The notes under the pieces were generated by a model that was not told the DNA's origin, did no database searches, and was given only the letters and a program-made list of their open reading frames with translations. This document shows positions 8,437 through 17,774 of a stretch of 64,000 nt of DNA, piece by piece; position 1 is the first letter of the stretch, and every line of letters begins with the position of its first letter. This stretch comes from an uncultured Paracoccaceae bacterium (GTDB taxonomy: Bacteria > Pseudomonadota > Alphaproteobacteria > Rhodobacterales > Rhodobacteraceae), in contig CANMKS010000001.1 of NCBI GenBank assembly GCA_947498645.1, forward strand, positions 1,588,032 to 1,652,031. The letters run 5' to 3'. Both the position numbers and the translations under genes were made by a program.

Positions 8437-11186
8437 TGCCCCAGCCGATCCAGCAGATCAGGGACATGCACCTGATCCGACTTATAGTTGCCCGTCAGCA
8501 CATGCATGATGACATTCACGCCAAAGCGCAGCGCAATCTCGCGCTGTCGTTCGCCTGACCTGCCGCGCCCGACGGGGAACATGCGCCGTCCGTTGTTATC
8601 AACGGCCCAGGCCCGCGCCCAATCGTTGCCACCGATGATTACCGGGGTCACCCCGTCATTGAGATTGCGGAAAGGCATCCCCTCAACCTGTTCAGCCCCG
8701 ATGGGGGCGGCTTCGACCCAGACATCGCGGCTGGCATAGCGACCCGGAAAATCCTGTAGCAGATAGAAGGTGCGGGTCAGCACATGGTCTGACGGGATCG
8801 GCTCCAAGGGTGGGATATCAAGCGAGCGGGCAATGGCCTGTAGCTTGCGCCCTTCGGGAGAACCGGAACCAAAGCGGGCGGTATCGGCATCGCGGGTATC
8901 AAACATGATCATCCCACCGGACCGCAGGTATCGGTTCAGCTTGCCATAAGCTGCCCGGCTGGGCAGTGGTTGATCGGCTGTGACGGGCCAATAGAGGATC
9001 GGGAAAAAGGCCAGTTCGTCGGTTTCAAGGTTTACGCCCAAGGGTGCTGCAGGCTCGATCGAGGTGCGCCGGAACAGCGTCTGCGACAGGCCGCGCAGGC
9101 CTGCTTCCGCGGTTTCATCGGTCTCGCGATCACCGGTCAGGACATGGGCCAGAACAACCTCGGACGTGGCGCGCAGCGCAAATTCTTCTGCTGTTTGCGC
9201 CTCCGCCTGCGGTGCAAGCAAAAGCATCAGTGCAGCGGCTGCCGCAACATCAGCGCTCGGTCCGCGCAGCCTGCCGCCAATGGCAAGTGAGGCGATCACA
9301 TCAAGCAACAGCAAGAGCACGGTTGCACTCAGAAGCCATCCCTTCAGCGCGGTTTCGCGCAGAACGGCCATACCCTCTATCGCAATCCTTGCCGGCCAGG
9401 CCGCCACATTCAGCGCGGTTTCGGGCCCGATCACGTTCACGGCCAACTGCCTGTCGCCCCCAGTATATAGCCCCGGTTGCAATGTGGCGCTTGGCACGCC
9501 CGCGGCCAGCACTTCACCTGATACTCCGGGCAATGCGCTGCCATCTTCGAGCCGTCCAAAAGCATCCAGCACCTTGCCGGGCAACCATGTGGTGCCCGCG
9601 AGTTCAGCCTCATCGGGGGTGGCAGGCCGTGTTGAAACGGCAAGCCGTTCAAGCATCTGCACGAAAAGACCCGACAACGGCAGGCTGGACCATTCCGCAT
9701 TGGCCGTCACATGTACCAGAACGATCTGCCCTTCCCCGCTTAGTCTGCGCGTGACCAAAGGGGTGCCGTCGGTCAGCTGCGCAATCACCCGGTCAGCCAA
9801 TGTTGGGTCAGGCTGCGCCATAACCTGGCTGGTGACGGTGACATCATCCGGGACAGGCAGCCCAAAGAAAGGGCTGTCTTCGGCGAAAGGCGCCAGTGTT
9901 TTGGGTTCTCCCCAGCTCATCGCGCCGCCAACTGACCGCCCGCCAGAGCGCAGGCGTACAGGCAGCAACGGATCTTCTTCGATACGGCCCTGATCAGAGG
10001 CCGCAAGGGCCGGCCCGGCAAACCGCAAGAGCATACCGCCGCTCTCGACCCACTCCAACACCGCGTCGTTTTCGCTGCCTGCAAGGTTCGCCACATCGGC
10101 CAGAATGATCACGTCGGGATTGGCAAGCAGGATATCGTCCAACGTCCCGTCGATAATATCTGCTGTCGGTTCCAGTGCCTCGCGCAGGTAGAAGAGCGGC
10201 GAGAGCAATTCCAACCCCTCACGGTCATCGCGACCTGCGATCAGCGCAACTTCGCGCCTTTTGAGGGCATCGTCCGTCAGGCTCACCGCACCGGCAGAGC
10301 GGGTGCCGCCAACCTCAAACCGGGTGATGCGGTTGCGCAGCTCCGGCGGAAGCACCATTGCGGTTTCCGCAATCGGCTCTCCGGGGGCAAAAACCAAGGG
10401 AACCGTGGCAAGCTGGCGCTCGACACCCGCAGGGTCCAGCCCGATGGCAGTGACCGTCGTATCAAGTGGATTGCCAATGGGTGAGCGGGTGGCCGAGACC
10501 AGCACTTCACCATTCTCAAACCGGGCAGGGCGCAGGCCAACGATCTGGCGGGGTGTCTGGAAGACCGTCACCGCTCCGCGTTCTTCCAAGGCAGCAAGCA
10601 GATCGGTCCGTCCGTCCCAATCCAGACCATCGGAAATCCAATAGGTCTCAAAGCGCTCATTGCTCTGTGCAAACCAGGCGACAACATCAGAGGGTTGCCA
10701 AGGCTGCGGTTGGATATTGGGCAAACGGTTCTGCCAATCGTTGGGCGCGGCAAAGGGAATATCACCCACCGGCAAGTTATTGAGGTTAATGACTGCGGCA
10801 CGCCGGTCCGCCAATGCCGCTTCGGACAAGAGCATATCAACACGGTCGATGCGGGCTTGCCAGCTTGGGGCACCGGCCCATGATCCATCTAGGATGATGA
10901 CCAAATCGCCAGCTCCGCTGCGCGCGTTTTGCGGGTTCAGGACGGGGCCTGCAAATCCGATGATCGCCGCTGCGACGGCCAGAATGCGCAACAGCAGCAG
11001 CCACCAGGGCGTGCGGTCGGTTTGGTTGTCGTCATCGGTCAGGCCAAGCAGCAAGGCGACACCCGGAAACCGCCGGCGGATCGGGGCGGGTGGCACAGCA
11101 CGCAGCAGGATCCACAGGATCGGCAAGGCGATGAGGCCAAGCAGCAGCCATGGCGCGGCAAAACCTATGGGACCAATAGACCACAT
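8433..11186 (-). CDS. BatA N-terminal / DUF4159-type membrane protein
   Basis: N-terminal FAAPWLLLGLIALPILWILLR BatA-like region; C-terminal ELAFFPILYWPV...LRSGGMIMFDTRD DUF4159-like region; VWA site degenerate (DGSWA). Confidence 0.8.
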   Translation of the reverse strand: MWSIGPIGFAAPWLLLGLIALPILWILLRAVPPAPIRRRFPGVALLLGLTDDDNQTDRTPWWLLLLRILAVAAAIIGFAGPVLNPQNARSGAGDLVIILDGSWAGAPSWQARIDRVDMLLSEAALADRRAAVINLNNLPVGDIPFAAPNDWQNRLPNIQPQPWQPSDVVAWFAQSNERFETYWISDGLDWDGRTDLLAALEERGAVTVFQTPRQIVGLRPARFENGEVLVSATRSPIGNPLDTTVTAIGLDPAGVERQLATVPLVFAPGEPIAETAMVLPPELRNRITRFEVGGTRSAGAVSLTDDALKRREVALIAGRDDREGLELLSPLFYLREALEPTADIIDGTLDDILLANPDVIILADVANLAGSENDAVLEWVESGGMLLRFAGPALAASDQGRIEEDPLLPVRLRSGGRSVGGAMSWGEPKTLAPFAEDSPFFGLPVPDDVTVTSQVMAQPDPTLADRVIAQLTDGTPLVTRRLSGEGQIVLVHVTANAEWSSLPLSGLFVQMLERLAVSTRPATPDEAELAGTTWLPGKVLDAFGRLEDGSALPGVSGEVLAAGVPSATLQPGLYTGGDRQLAVNVIGPETALNVAAWPARIAIEGMAVLRETALKGWLLSATVLLLLLDVIASLAIGGRLRGPSADVAAAAALMLLLAPQAEAQTAEEFALRATSEVVLAHVLTGDRETDETAEAGLRGLSQTLFRRTSIEPAAPLGVNLETDELAFFPILYWPVTADQPLPSRAAYGKLNRYLRSGGMIMFDTRDADTARFGSGSPEGRKLQAIARSLDIPPLEPIPSDHVLTRTFYLLQDFPGRYASRDVWVEAAPIGAEQVEGMPFRNLNDGVTPVIIGGNDWARAWAVDNNGRRMFPVGRGRSGERQREIALRFGVNVIMHVLTGNYKSDQVHVPDLLDRLGQ

Positions 11187-12058
11187 CAGGCGTGATGCTC
11201 CAACGCGCCGTAAAGCCAGAGCAGTGCATGTGTGGCGCTTTGCCCGGTGTGGTGCGTCTGGAATTGCCAGCCTGTGGTGCGGGCAAGGTGTTGCAGGCGA
11301 TCCTTGCGCGCGGCCAGCCTGTCCAGATAGCGGGATTTCAGGTCACCCGCTTTGAGTGTTTCGTGTTGCAGCGCCCCTGTCATGCTTTCAAAGATGGTGC
11401 GGCCATCAAAAGGAAAGGCCTCTTCCTGTGGGTCCAGGATTTGCAGCAAGGCACCACCAACACCGCGATCAGCCGCGCGCAATAGTGCGTCTTCAATCGG
11501 TTGGATGTCGCCCAGAAAGTCACTGACAAAGAACGCGCGTGAATGTGGCAGCATGCCTTGGGCCTCTGGCGCGCCATAGTCGGTGTCGCCGTCTTGCGAC
11601 AAGAGCTGCGCCATTTGCATCAGCTGCGCTTCGCCTCTGCGTGGCGGCAGACGCAGACCGGTCAACCCGACACGCTCTCCGCCGCGGACCAGCAGAATGG
11701 CGGTGGCCAGTCCCAGCGTACGGGCGCGCTCTGCCTTGGTCGGCAGATTATCATCAGAGCGGAAAGACATTGACGCCGCCTGATCCACCCAAAGCAGAAT
11801 GGACTGCGCGATTTGCCATTCCTTGTCCTGCACAAAATTGGCATCTGACCGGGCTGAGCGGCGCCAGTCGATGCTGCGGGCCGCATCATGCGGCTGTGCG
11901 GGGCGGTATTGCCAGAAGGTATCACCGGTTCCGGCCCGCCTGCGCCCGTGATCACCCAAAAGAACAGCCGTTGCCAGATGTTCTGCCTCCGCCAAAAGCG
12001 GCGGCAGCGGCGCGGCAAGCGCCTCGGCAGCTGATCTCAGGGTGAGGGGTGTGCTCAT
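11186..12058 (-). CDS. DUF58 domain-containing protein
   Basis: HGRRRAGTGDTFWQYRPAQPHDAARSIDWRRSARSD motif typical of DUF58; overlaps both neighbours. Confidence 0.9.
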   Translation of the reverse strand: MSTPLTLRSAAEALAAPLPPLLAEAEHLATAVLLGDHGRRRAGTGDTFWQYRPAQPHDAARSIDWRRSARSDANFVQDKEWQIAQSILLWVDQAASMSFRSDDNLPTKAERARTLGLATAILLVRGGERVGLTGLRLPPRRGEAQLMQMAQLLSQDGDTDYGAPEAQGMLPHSRAFFVSDFLGDIQPIEDALLRAADRGVGGALLQILDPQEEAFPFDGRTIFESMTGALQHETLKAGDLKSRYLDRLAARKDRLQHLARTTGWQFQTHHTGQSATHALLWLYGALEHHA

Positions 12059-13062
12059 GCGGCAGAGGCCACCGTTGTGATCTGATCCGCGACGGTGTTA
12101 ATGACGTGATGAATGCTTTCACCGCGCGCGCGGGCCGCAAAGGACAGTGCCATGCGATGTTCCAGCACCGGCACGGCCATAGCGCGCACATCTTCGGCAG
12201 AGGGGGCAAGACGTCCTTCCAGCAGGGCTTGTGCCCGCACCGTCAGCATCAGCGCCTGAGCGGCACGCGGGCCGGGGCCCCAACTGACATTCTGGCGCAC
12301 CAGATCGGGCGCGCCGGCATCATCAGGGCGACAGGCACGGACAAGATCAAGGATCATCTCGACGATGTTTTCGCCCACAGGCATGCGGCGCAGCAATGTC
12401 TGCGCATCAAGCATTTCTTGCGCTGTGAAGACTTCCTTTGATTGCGCGTCCTCAATACCGGTTGTTGCAATCAGAATGTCCTTTTCGGTGTCACGGTCTG
12501 GGTAGGGCACGTCGATCTGCACCAGAAAACGGTCAAGCTGCGCTTCAGGGAGCGGATAGGTGCCCTCCTGTTCAATCGGGTTTTGCGTGGCCAGCACATG
12601 GAAAGGCACGCCCAATGCGCGATGCTCGCCTGCGATGGTGACCTCTTTTTCCTGCATGGCCTGCAACAGTGCCGATTGGGTCCGGGGCGAAGCGCGGTTA
12701 ATCTCATCGGCCATCAGAAGCTGGCAAAAAACCGGTCCTTCGATAAAGCGAAAGGCGCGCTTGCCGTCGTCAGTCGTCTCCAACACCTCAGAGCCAAGAA
12801 TATCCGCAGGCATCAGATCGGGGGTGAACTGAATGCGGTTGCCCTTCAGGCCCATCACCGTTGACAGCGTATCCACAAGGCGCGTCTTGCCCAGACCGGG
12901 CAGGCCGACCAACACCGCATGCCCGCCGCAGATCAGGGCGGTCAAGGTCAGATCAACAACGCGGGTCTGGCCGATAAACCGGGCCGCGATACTGCTGCGC
13001 GCCTCAATCAGCTTTGCGCCCAGTTCTTCGATTTGGGCAACAAGATCGGTCTCAGCGGCCAT
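12055..13062 (-). CDS. MoxR-family AAA+ ATPase
   Basis: GLPGLGKTRLVDT Walker A, LLMADEINRASPRTQSALLQAMQE Walker B. Confidence 0.95.
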   Translation of the reverse strand: MAAETDLVAQIEELGAKLIEARSSIAARFIGQTRVVDLTLTALICGGHAVLVGLPGLGKTRLVDTLSTVMGLKGNRIQFTPDLMPADILGSEVLETTDDGKRAFRFIEGPVFCQLLMADEINRASPRTQSALLQAMQEKEVTIAGEHRALGVPFHVLATQNPIEQEGTYPLPEAQLDRFLVQIDVPYPDRDTEKDILIATTGIEDAQSKEVFTAQEMLDAQTLLRRMPVGENIVEMILDLVRACRPDDAGAPDLVRQNVSWGPGPRAAQALMLTVRAQALLEGRLAPSAEDVRAMAVPVLEHRMALSFAARARGESIHHVINTVADQITTVASAA

Positions 13063-13118
13063 GACATTCCTCCGGTTAAGCTATATCTTCATAGGAACAG
13101 ATAATTCCATCACACCCA

Positions 13119-13706
13119 ATGGCAAAAACAATGACCACACAAAAGATTGTGACCCCATCCGCAGAAAGCCTCGCGCAAAGTGCGCGTGCCGCCCAAAAAG
13201 GCGGTTTGCCGCCGGTGCATTTATGGAATCCGCCCCATTGCGGGCATATCGACATGCGGATCGCGCGGGATGGCACATGGTTCTACATGGGCACACCGAT
13301 CGGCCGGCCCGAGTTGGTGCGCCTGTTTTCGACCATTCTGCGCAGGGATGGCGATGATTATGTGCTTGTAACACCGGTTGAAAAGGTCGGCATCACTGTC
13401 GATGACGCACCATTTGTTGCTGTCGATTTCAACAAGCAGGGTGAGGGGCTCGCGTTTGAAACCAACGTCGGCGATGTCATGGTCGCCGGGCCAGACCACC
13501 CGATCCGCGTTGAACGTGACCCCGAAACAGGTGAACCATCGCCCTACATTCTGGTGCGCGCCAACCTCGAGGCCCTGATCGACCGGAAGTCTTTCTATCG
13601 TCTGGTCGAACTTTGCGAACATGACGATCATGACGGCAGCCGTTGGTTCGGTATCCGCTCCGAAGGTGTTTTCTTCCCGATCATTCCGTCGGATGAACTG
13701 CCCTGA
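13119..13706 (+). CDS. DUF1285 domain-containing protein
   Basis: PPVHLWNPPHCGHIDMRIARDGTWFYMGTPIGRPELVRLFSTILRRD is characteristic of DUF1285. Confidence 0.85.
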   Translation: MAKTMTTQKIVTPSAESLAQSARAAQKGGLPPVHLWNPPHCGHIDMRIARDGTWFYMGTPIGRPELVRLFSTILRRDGDDYVLVTPVEKVGITVDDAPFVAVDFNKQGEGLAFETNVGDVMVAGPDHPIRVERDPETGEPSPYILVRANLEALIDRKSFYRLVELCEHDDHDGSRWFGIRSEGVFFPIIPSDELP

Positions 13707-14426
13707 TCAGGCCCGCTTTGCGTTGCGCGGCATCTTGGCGACGCCATAGGCCTTGCGGGCTGTGACAAGGCGTAAATCCTCTGGGTCCATGCCCATAGAC
13801 AGGATTGTCTCGCGATCATAGCGCGCGCGGGCAGCTTCCGGATCATGGGGTGTGCCCATCAGACGATCAATCCAGCCCATGCCAAAGCTGACGTGGAATG
13901 TCGCCTCGTGGTCTTGAAAATGATGGGCGAGATGCGTGCGCGTGATCCGTTGCCCGAACCAGCCCTTTTTGACGTTCAGATGCGCCAGCGTATGGCAGAA
14001 TTCATAGAAGGCAAAGGCACTGACCGACCCCAGAAAGAGTGTGACAAAGCCAAAGAGCGCTGCCGCAGCAAGCCCCACGAAAGGCCAGAGGATCACAGTG
14101 TGCAACGCAACCGAGATAAGACCAAACCGCACCGGATACCAATGATCATCGCCGGTAAAGAACTCGGCATCCGAAGGGAATTCGTGGTGCCCGATGTGGC
14201 TGCGGTACAGCGCGTTGAACAAGCCCTGATCGGTGGGCGGCTCGCGATGCAGCAGAAAGCGGTGCATCGCATATTCCACAAAGAATTGCATAATGACGCC
14301 ATAGACGACCGCCAGGATCATCCAGGGCGAAAAGAACACGACAAAACAGCCAAGAGCGGCCAGCCAGAATGGCAACAGGCGCTGCAAGCTGCCCATGTGC
14401 ATCAGAACACGTAAAGTTGCGATCAT
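13707..14426 (-). CDS. Sterol desaturase / fatty acid hydroxylase family protein
   Basis: Histidine clusters HRFLLH, HIGHHEF, HTLAHLN, HLAHHFQDHEA; start at MIATLRVLMHMG. Confidence 0.85.
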   Translation of the reverse strand: MIATLRVLMHMGSLQRLLPFWLAALGCFVVFFSPWMILAVVYGVIMQFFVEYAMHRFLLHREPPTDQGLFNALYRSHIGHHEFPSDAEFFTGDDHWYPVRFGLISVALHTVILWPFVGLAAAALFGFVTLFLGSVSAFAFYEFCHTLAHLNVKKGWFGQRITRTHLAHHFQDHEATFHVSFGMGWIDRLMGTPHDPEAARARYDRETILSMGMDPEDLRLVTARKAYGVAKMPRNAKRA

Positions 14427-14587
14427 GTCGGCCTCCTCAATCACGTGATACAAAGATATGATTGACCAATACGTCAAGCAACGCCGACGCGACGTCAACG
14501 GCGCAGCCCGGGCAGGTGTTCAATGCATGGTGACGGGGCTAGCATAGGTGCTCGGATGCCCCGGAAGGGGCCGAGTATCGAGGGGAC

Positions 14588-15343
14588 ATGATGCCAAAGT
14601 TCTGCGCCAATCTGACATGGCTGTTTACTGAATTGCCATTTCCAGAACGGATCGCTGCTGCAAAAGAGGCTGGATTTGACGGAGTTGAAGTGCTCTTTCC
14701 CTATGATGTGAACGCGCAGGATATCGTGAATGAACTGGTCCGCCATGAGGTCGCGATGGTGCTGATCAACTGCCCGCCACCGAACTACACCGGCGGGCCA
14801 CAAGGGTTTGCGGCGGTGCCGGGGCTGGAAGATCGGTTCCGCAAGGATTTTCGCCGGGCGCTGCGCTATGCGAAAACGCTGGGTGCCCAGCACCTGCATA
14901 TCATGGCAGGGGTTGCTGAAGGGCCCGCGGCCAAGGAAACATTCCTGAACAACCTGCGCTGGGCCGCCACCGAAGCCCCAAAGCAAAGCCTAACGATCGA
15001 GCCGATCAACAACGACACAATGCCCGGCTATTTCCTGAATGACTTTGGTTTGGGCCGCGAGATCGTCACCACCGTCAACGCCCCGAACCTGCGGTTGCAG
15101 TTCGATGCGTTTCATGCGGCCAGGATCACGGGCGATGTCGCTGGTACGTGGGACGCGATGCGCGATATCACAGCGCATATTCAGGTCGCGCAGATGCCGG
15201 ACAGAGGCGAACCTGACCGGGGCGAGATCGACTATCCAGCCTTTTTCGATTTACTGGATCGACAGGGCTACGCGGGATGGGTGTCAGGTGAGTATGAGCC
15301 ACGCAAAACAACGGATGTGGGGCTGGACTGGATCCTTGGGTAG
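14588..15343 (+). CDS. hyi: Hydroxypyruvate isomerase family TIM-barrel protein
   Basis: FCANLTWLFTELPFPERIAAAKEAGFDGVEVLFPYD; EPINNDTMPGYFL; Hyi-like. Confidence 0.88.
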   Translation: MMPKFCANLTWLFTELPFPERIAAAKEAGFDGVEVLFPYDVNAQDIVNELVRHEVAMVLINCPPPNYTGGPQGFAAVPGLEDRFRKDFRRALRYAKTLGAQHLHIMAGVAEGPAAKETFLNNLRWAATEAPKQSLTIEPINNDTMPGYFLNDFGLGREIVTTVNAPNLRLQFDAFHAARITGDVAGTWDAMRDITAHIQVAQMPDRGEPDRGEIDYPAFFDLLDRQGYAGWVSGEYEPRKTTDVGLDWILG

Positions 15344-15538
15344 ACGGGTTGCCACGCGAGAACGGTGTTGCGGCGGTGTCAGCCTGATCCGTCCCAGAAT
15401 GCGCAACGCACGGGGTTAACATGCTGAAAGCCGCATGTGGCTGCGCTGGCTTTGAGGCACTTGTTGGGCGTCGCCCAAGAGACTTCACCGCACCTCTGGC
15501 GTGATGCTGATCGTATGAAGTCCGCCCTCCTGAAAACA

Positions 15539-15560
15539 TGCTGACACAACGCTGTCAGCA
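15539..15560. promoter_or_regulatory. Candidate operator: TGCTGACA-N6-TGTCAGCA
   Basis: Perfect 8-bp inverted repeat 48 bp upstream of the VOC/WYL-regulator operon. Confidence 0.6.
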
Positions 15561-15608
15561 GGGGTATGGTTAAACAGCCTCATCAACCAATTCGTAAGGA
15601 GATGAGAT

Positions 15609-15974
15609 ATGGCTGACCGTGCAGTGATCGTTTGGGGTGAAATCCCTGTGACCGACATGGAAAAATCCGTGGCGTTCTACAATGACGTCTTTGGTTATGA
15701 CATGAAGATCGACAATTCCGGCCCCAACCCGATGGCCGTATTGGGTGGGCTGGAGAACACCGCAGGCGCGCATCTATATCCTGGCAAGCCTGCGCCAGAT
15801 AGCGGCAACACCATTCATCTGGGCGTCGAAGGCAGCCTTGAAGACGGCATGGCCCGTTGCACCAATGCTGGCGGCGAAGTTGTGAGCCCTCCCATCGCAA
15901 TCCCCGCAGGGCGGTTTGTCTATGCCAAAGACCTTGATGGCAATTCCATCGGGTTGTTCGAGGCCGCAGGCTAA
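15609..15974 (+). CDS. VOC family (glyoxalase-like) protein
   Basis: VIVWGEIPVTDMEKSVAFYNDVFGYDM...FVYAKDLDGNSIGLFEAAG. Confidence 0.92.
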   Translation: MADRAVIVWGEIPVTDMEKSVAFYNDVFGYDMKIDNSGPNPMAVLGGLENTAGAHLYPGKPAPDSGNTIHLGVEGSLEDGMARCTNAGGEVVSPPIAIPAGRFVYAKDLDGNSIGLFEAAG

Positions 15975-16658
15975 ATGCGCCGCGCCGACCGCCTCTTTCA
16001 GATCTTGCAGTTTCTGCGGGGCGGTCGGCTGACCACAGCTGCGCAATTGGCCGAAAAACTGGAGGTGACGCCACGCACGATCTACCGCGATATCGCCCAT
16101 TTGATCGGGTCCGGCGTGCCGATCGAAGGCGAGGCGGGTGTTGGGTATCTGATGCGCGATGGCTACGACCTGCCGCCACTGATGTTCAATCAGGATGAGA
16201 TCGTGGCATTGGTTGCCGCAGCGCGAATTTTGCAGACCTGGGGTGGCACCAAAATGGCGGCGGCGGCGCAAGAGGCGCTGGTCAAGATTGATGCTGTGCT
16301 GCCGCCCGCGGCCCGTCAGCAGGCGGGGCAGGTCAACGTGCATGTCATGGATATGCCATGGACACGCGGCAACTGGCGCGATCACCTTGACAGGTTCGAG
16401 GCCGCGTCGGAAAGCCAAACCCGTCTGGACATGACCTATGAGGACGAGCAGGGGCGCCCGACAGCGCGCGTTGTCCGGCCTTTGGGCGTCTGGTTCTGGG
16501 GCAAGGTCTGGACAGCGGTTTGTTGGTGCGAGTTACGCGATGATTTTCGAATGTTTCGGCTGGATCGGATTACGGCAGTGTCCGAGTTGGACCGTTTCCG
16601 CCCGCAGAAGCATCAGACCTTGCAGGCATTCTATGAAACGGAAGCCTACAAGCACTGA
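15975..16658 (+). CDS. YafY-type HTH/WYL-domain transcriptional regulator
   Basis: RRADRLFQILQFLRGGRLTTAAQLAEKLEVTPRTIYRDIAHL HTH; WYL-like C-terminus; directly abuts VOC gene. Confidence 0.92.
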   Translation: MRRADRLFQILQFLRGGRLTTAAQLAEKLEVTPRTIYRDIAHLIGSGVPIEGEAGVGYLMRDGYDLPPLMFNQDEIVALVAAARILQTWGGTKMAAAAQEALVKIDAVLPPAARQQAGQVNVHVMDMPWTRGNWRDHLDRFEAASESQTRLDMTYEDEQGRPTARVVRPLGVWFWGKVWTAVCWCELRDDFRMFRLDRITAVSELDRFRPQKHQTLQAFYETEAYKH

Positions 16659-16738
16659 AGCATCACAAAAGTGTAGGGTGGCTTTTGGGGCACCATGACG
16701 TAAGCCTAGTTTGGCAAAACGACCAGGTTTGATGAGTA

Positions 16739-17743
16739 GTGATGGATCGACGGAGATTTCTGGCGGGCGGATGTGCGCTGCTTGCGGCACCAGCGGTCGC
16801 CCAGGCAAGTTCATGGGGTGATGTGGCCATGGCGGCGCGGAGCCTTGAACAATGCCGCGCCATCATGGTCCGGCAGTCCGGCCGGACCGTTCTGTCAGAG
16901 GTGTTTCGCGGCCCAGGCATCAATCGCCCCGTTCCGATTAAATCTGTCTCGAAAACCTTTGTCGCCGCTTTGACCGGTGCAGCGCTTGACCGTACAGAGC
17001 TCCCCTCGCTTGACGTGACACTGGGGCAAGTTGCACCGCACCTCATTCCTGATGCAGCGGACCCGCGTGTGGCCGGTATCAGCATCGAAAACCTGATTAC
17101 GATGCAGGCCGGGCTGGAACGCACATCAGGTGCCAACTATGGCGCTTGGGTCAGTAGCCGCGATTGGGTGGCCAACGCGCTCAGCCGTCCCATTGTGGCC
17201 GAGCCGGGGTCGCGGATGCTCTATTCCACCGGGTCGTTTCATGTGCTGGGTGCGGTGTTGTCCGAGGTGTCGGGGCTGTCGCTTCTGGAACTGGCGCGTC
17301 AGCGTTTAGGTGATCCGCTGGGGTTCGATATCCCCGCATGGGCCCGTGATCCGCAGGGCCGCTACCTTGGCGGCAATGAAATGGCGCTGACCCTGGAAGC
17401 GATGGTGCGATTTGGTGAAATGTACCGCCAGAACGGTCGTTTCGATGGGGTGCAGGTGCTGAGTGCGGATTGGGTTGAACAGTCCATGCAGCGCCGGACA
17501 CGGTCTGCATTTTCAGGGCTGAATTACGGGTATGGTTGGTTTCTCGGGCAGGGGGCAGGTGTGAAATATGCCTTGGCACGTGGATATGGCGGGCAGATCA
17601 TCTGCGTCGCTCCTGATGTGGCGCTGACTGTCGCGTTGACCTCTGATCCGACGCTGCCTGCGCGCAGCGGCGGGCATTTTGGTGATTTGCAGCGGTTGAT
17701 ACAGCGTCAGATCCTGCCATTGGCACAACAGCAGATGGGGTAA
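16739..17743 (+). CDS. Serine hydrolase, class C beta-lactamase-like
   Basis: Tat-like RRRFLAGG signal; SVSKTF (SxxK) and YSTGSFHVLG motifs. Confidence 0.88.
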   Translation: MMDRRRFLAGGCALLAAPAVAQASSWGDVAMAARSLEQCRAIMVRQSGRTVLSEVFRGPGINRPVPIKSVSKTFVAALTGAALDRTELPSLDVTLGQVAPHLIPDAADPRVAGISIENLITMQAGLERTSGANYGAWVSSRDWVANALSRPIVAEPGSRMLYSTGSFHVLGAVLSEVSGLSLLELARQRLGDPLGFDIPAWARDPQGRYLGGNEMALTLEAMVRFGEMYRQNGRFDGVQVLSADWVEQSMQRRTRSAFSGLNYGYGWFLGQGAGVKYALARGYGGQIICVAPDVALTVALTSDPTLPARSGGHFGDLQRLIQRQILPLAQQQMG

Positions 17744-17765
17744 GGTGGATCATGATCCACCTTAC
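17740..17765. terminator. 26-bp perfect palindrome between convergent genes, possible bidirectional terminator
   Basis: GTAAGGTGGATCATGATCCACCTTAC; includes the stop codon of the plus-strand gene. Confidence 0.5.
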
Positions 17766-17774
17766 ACACTGCCG

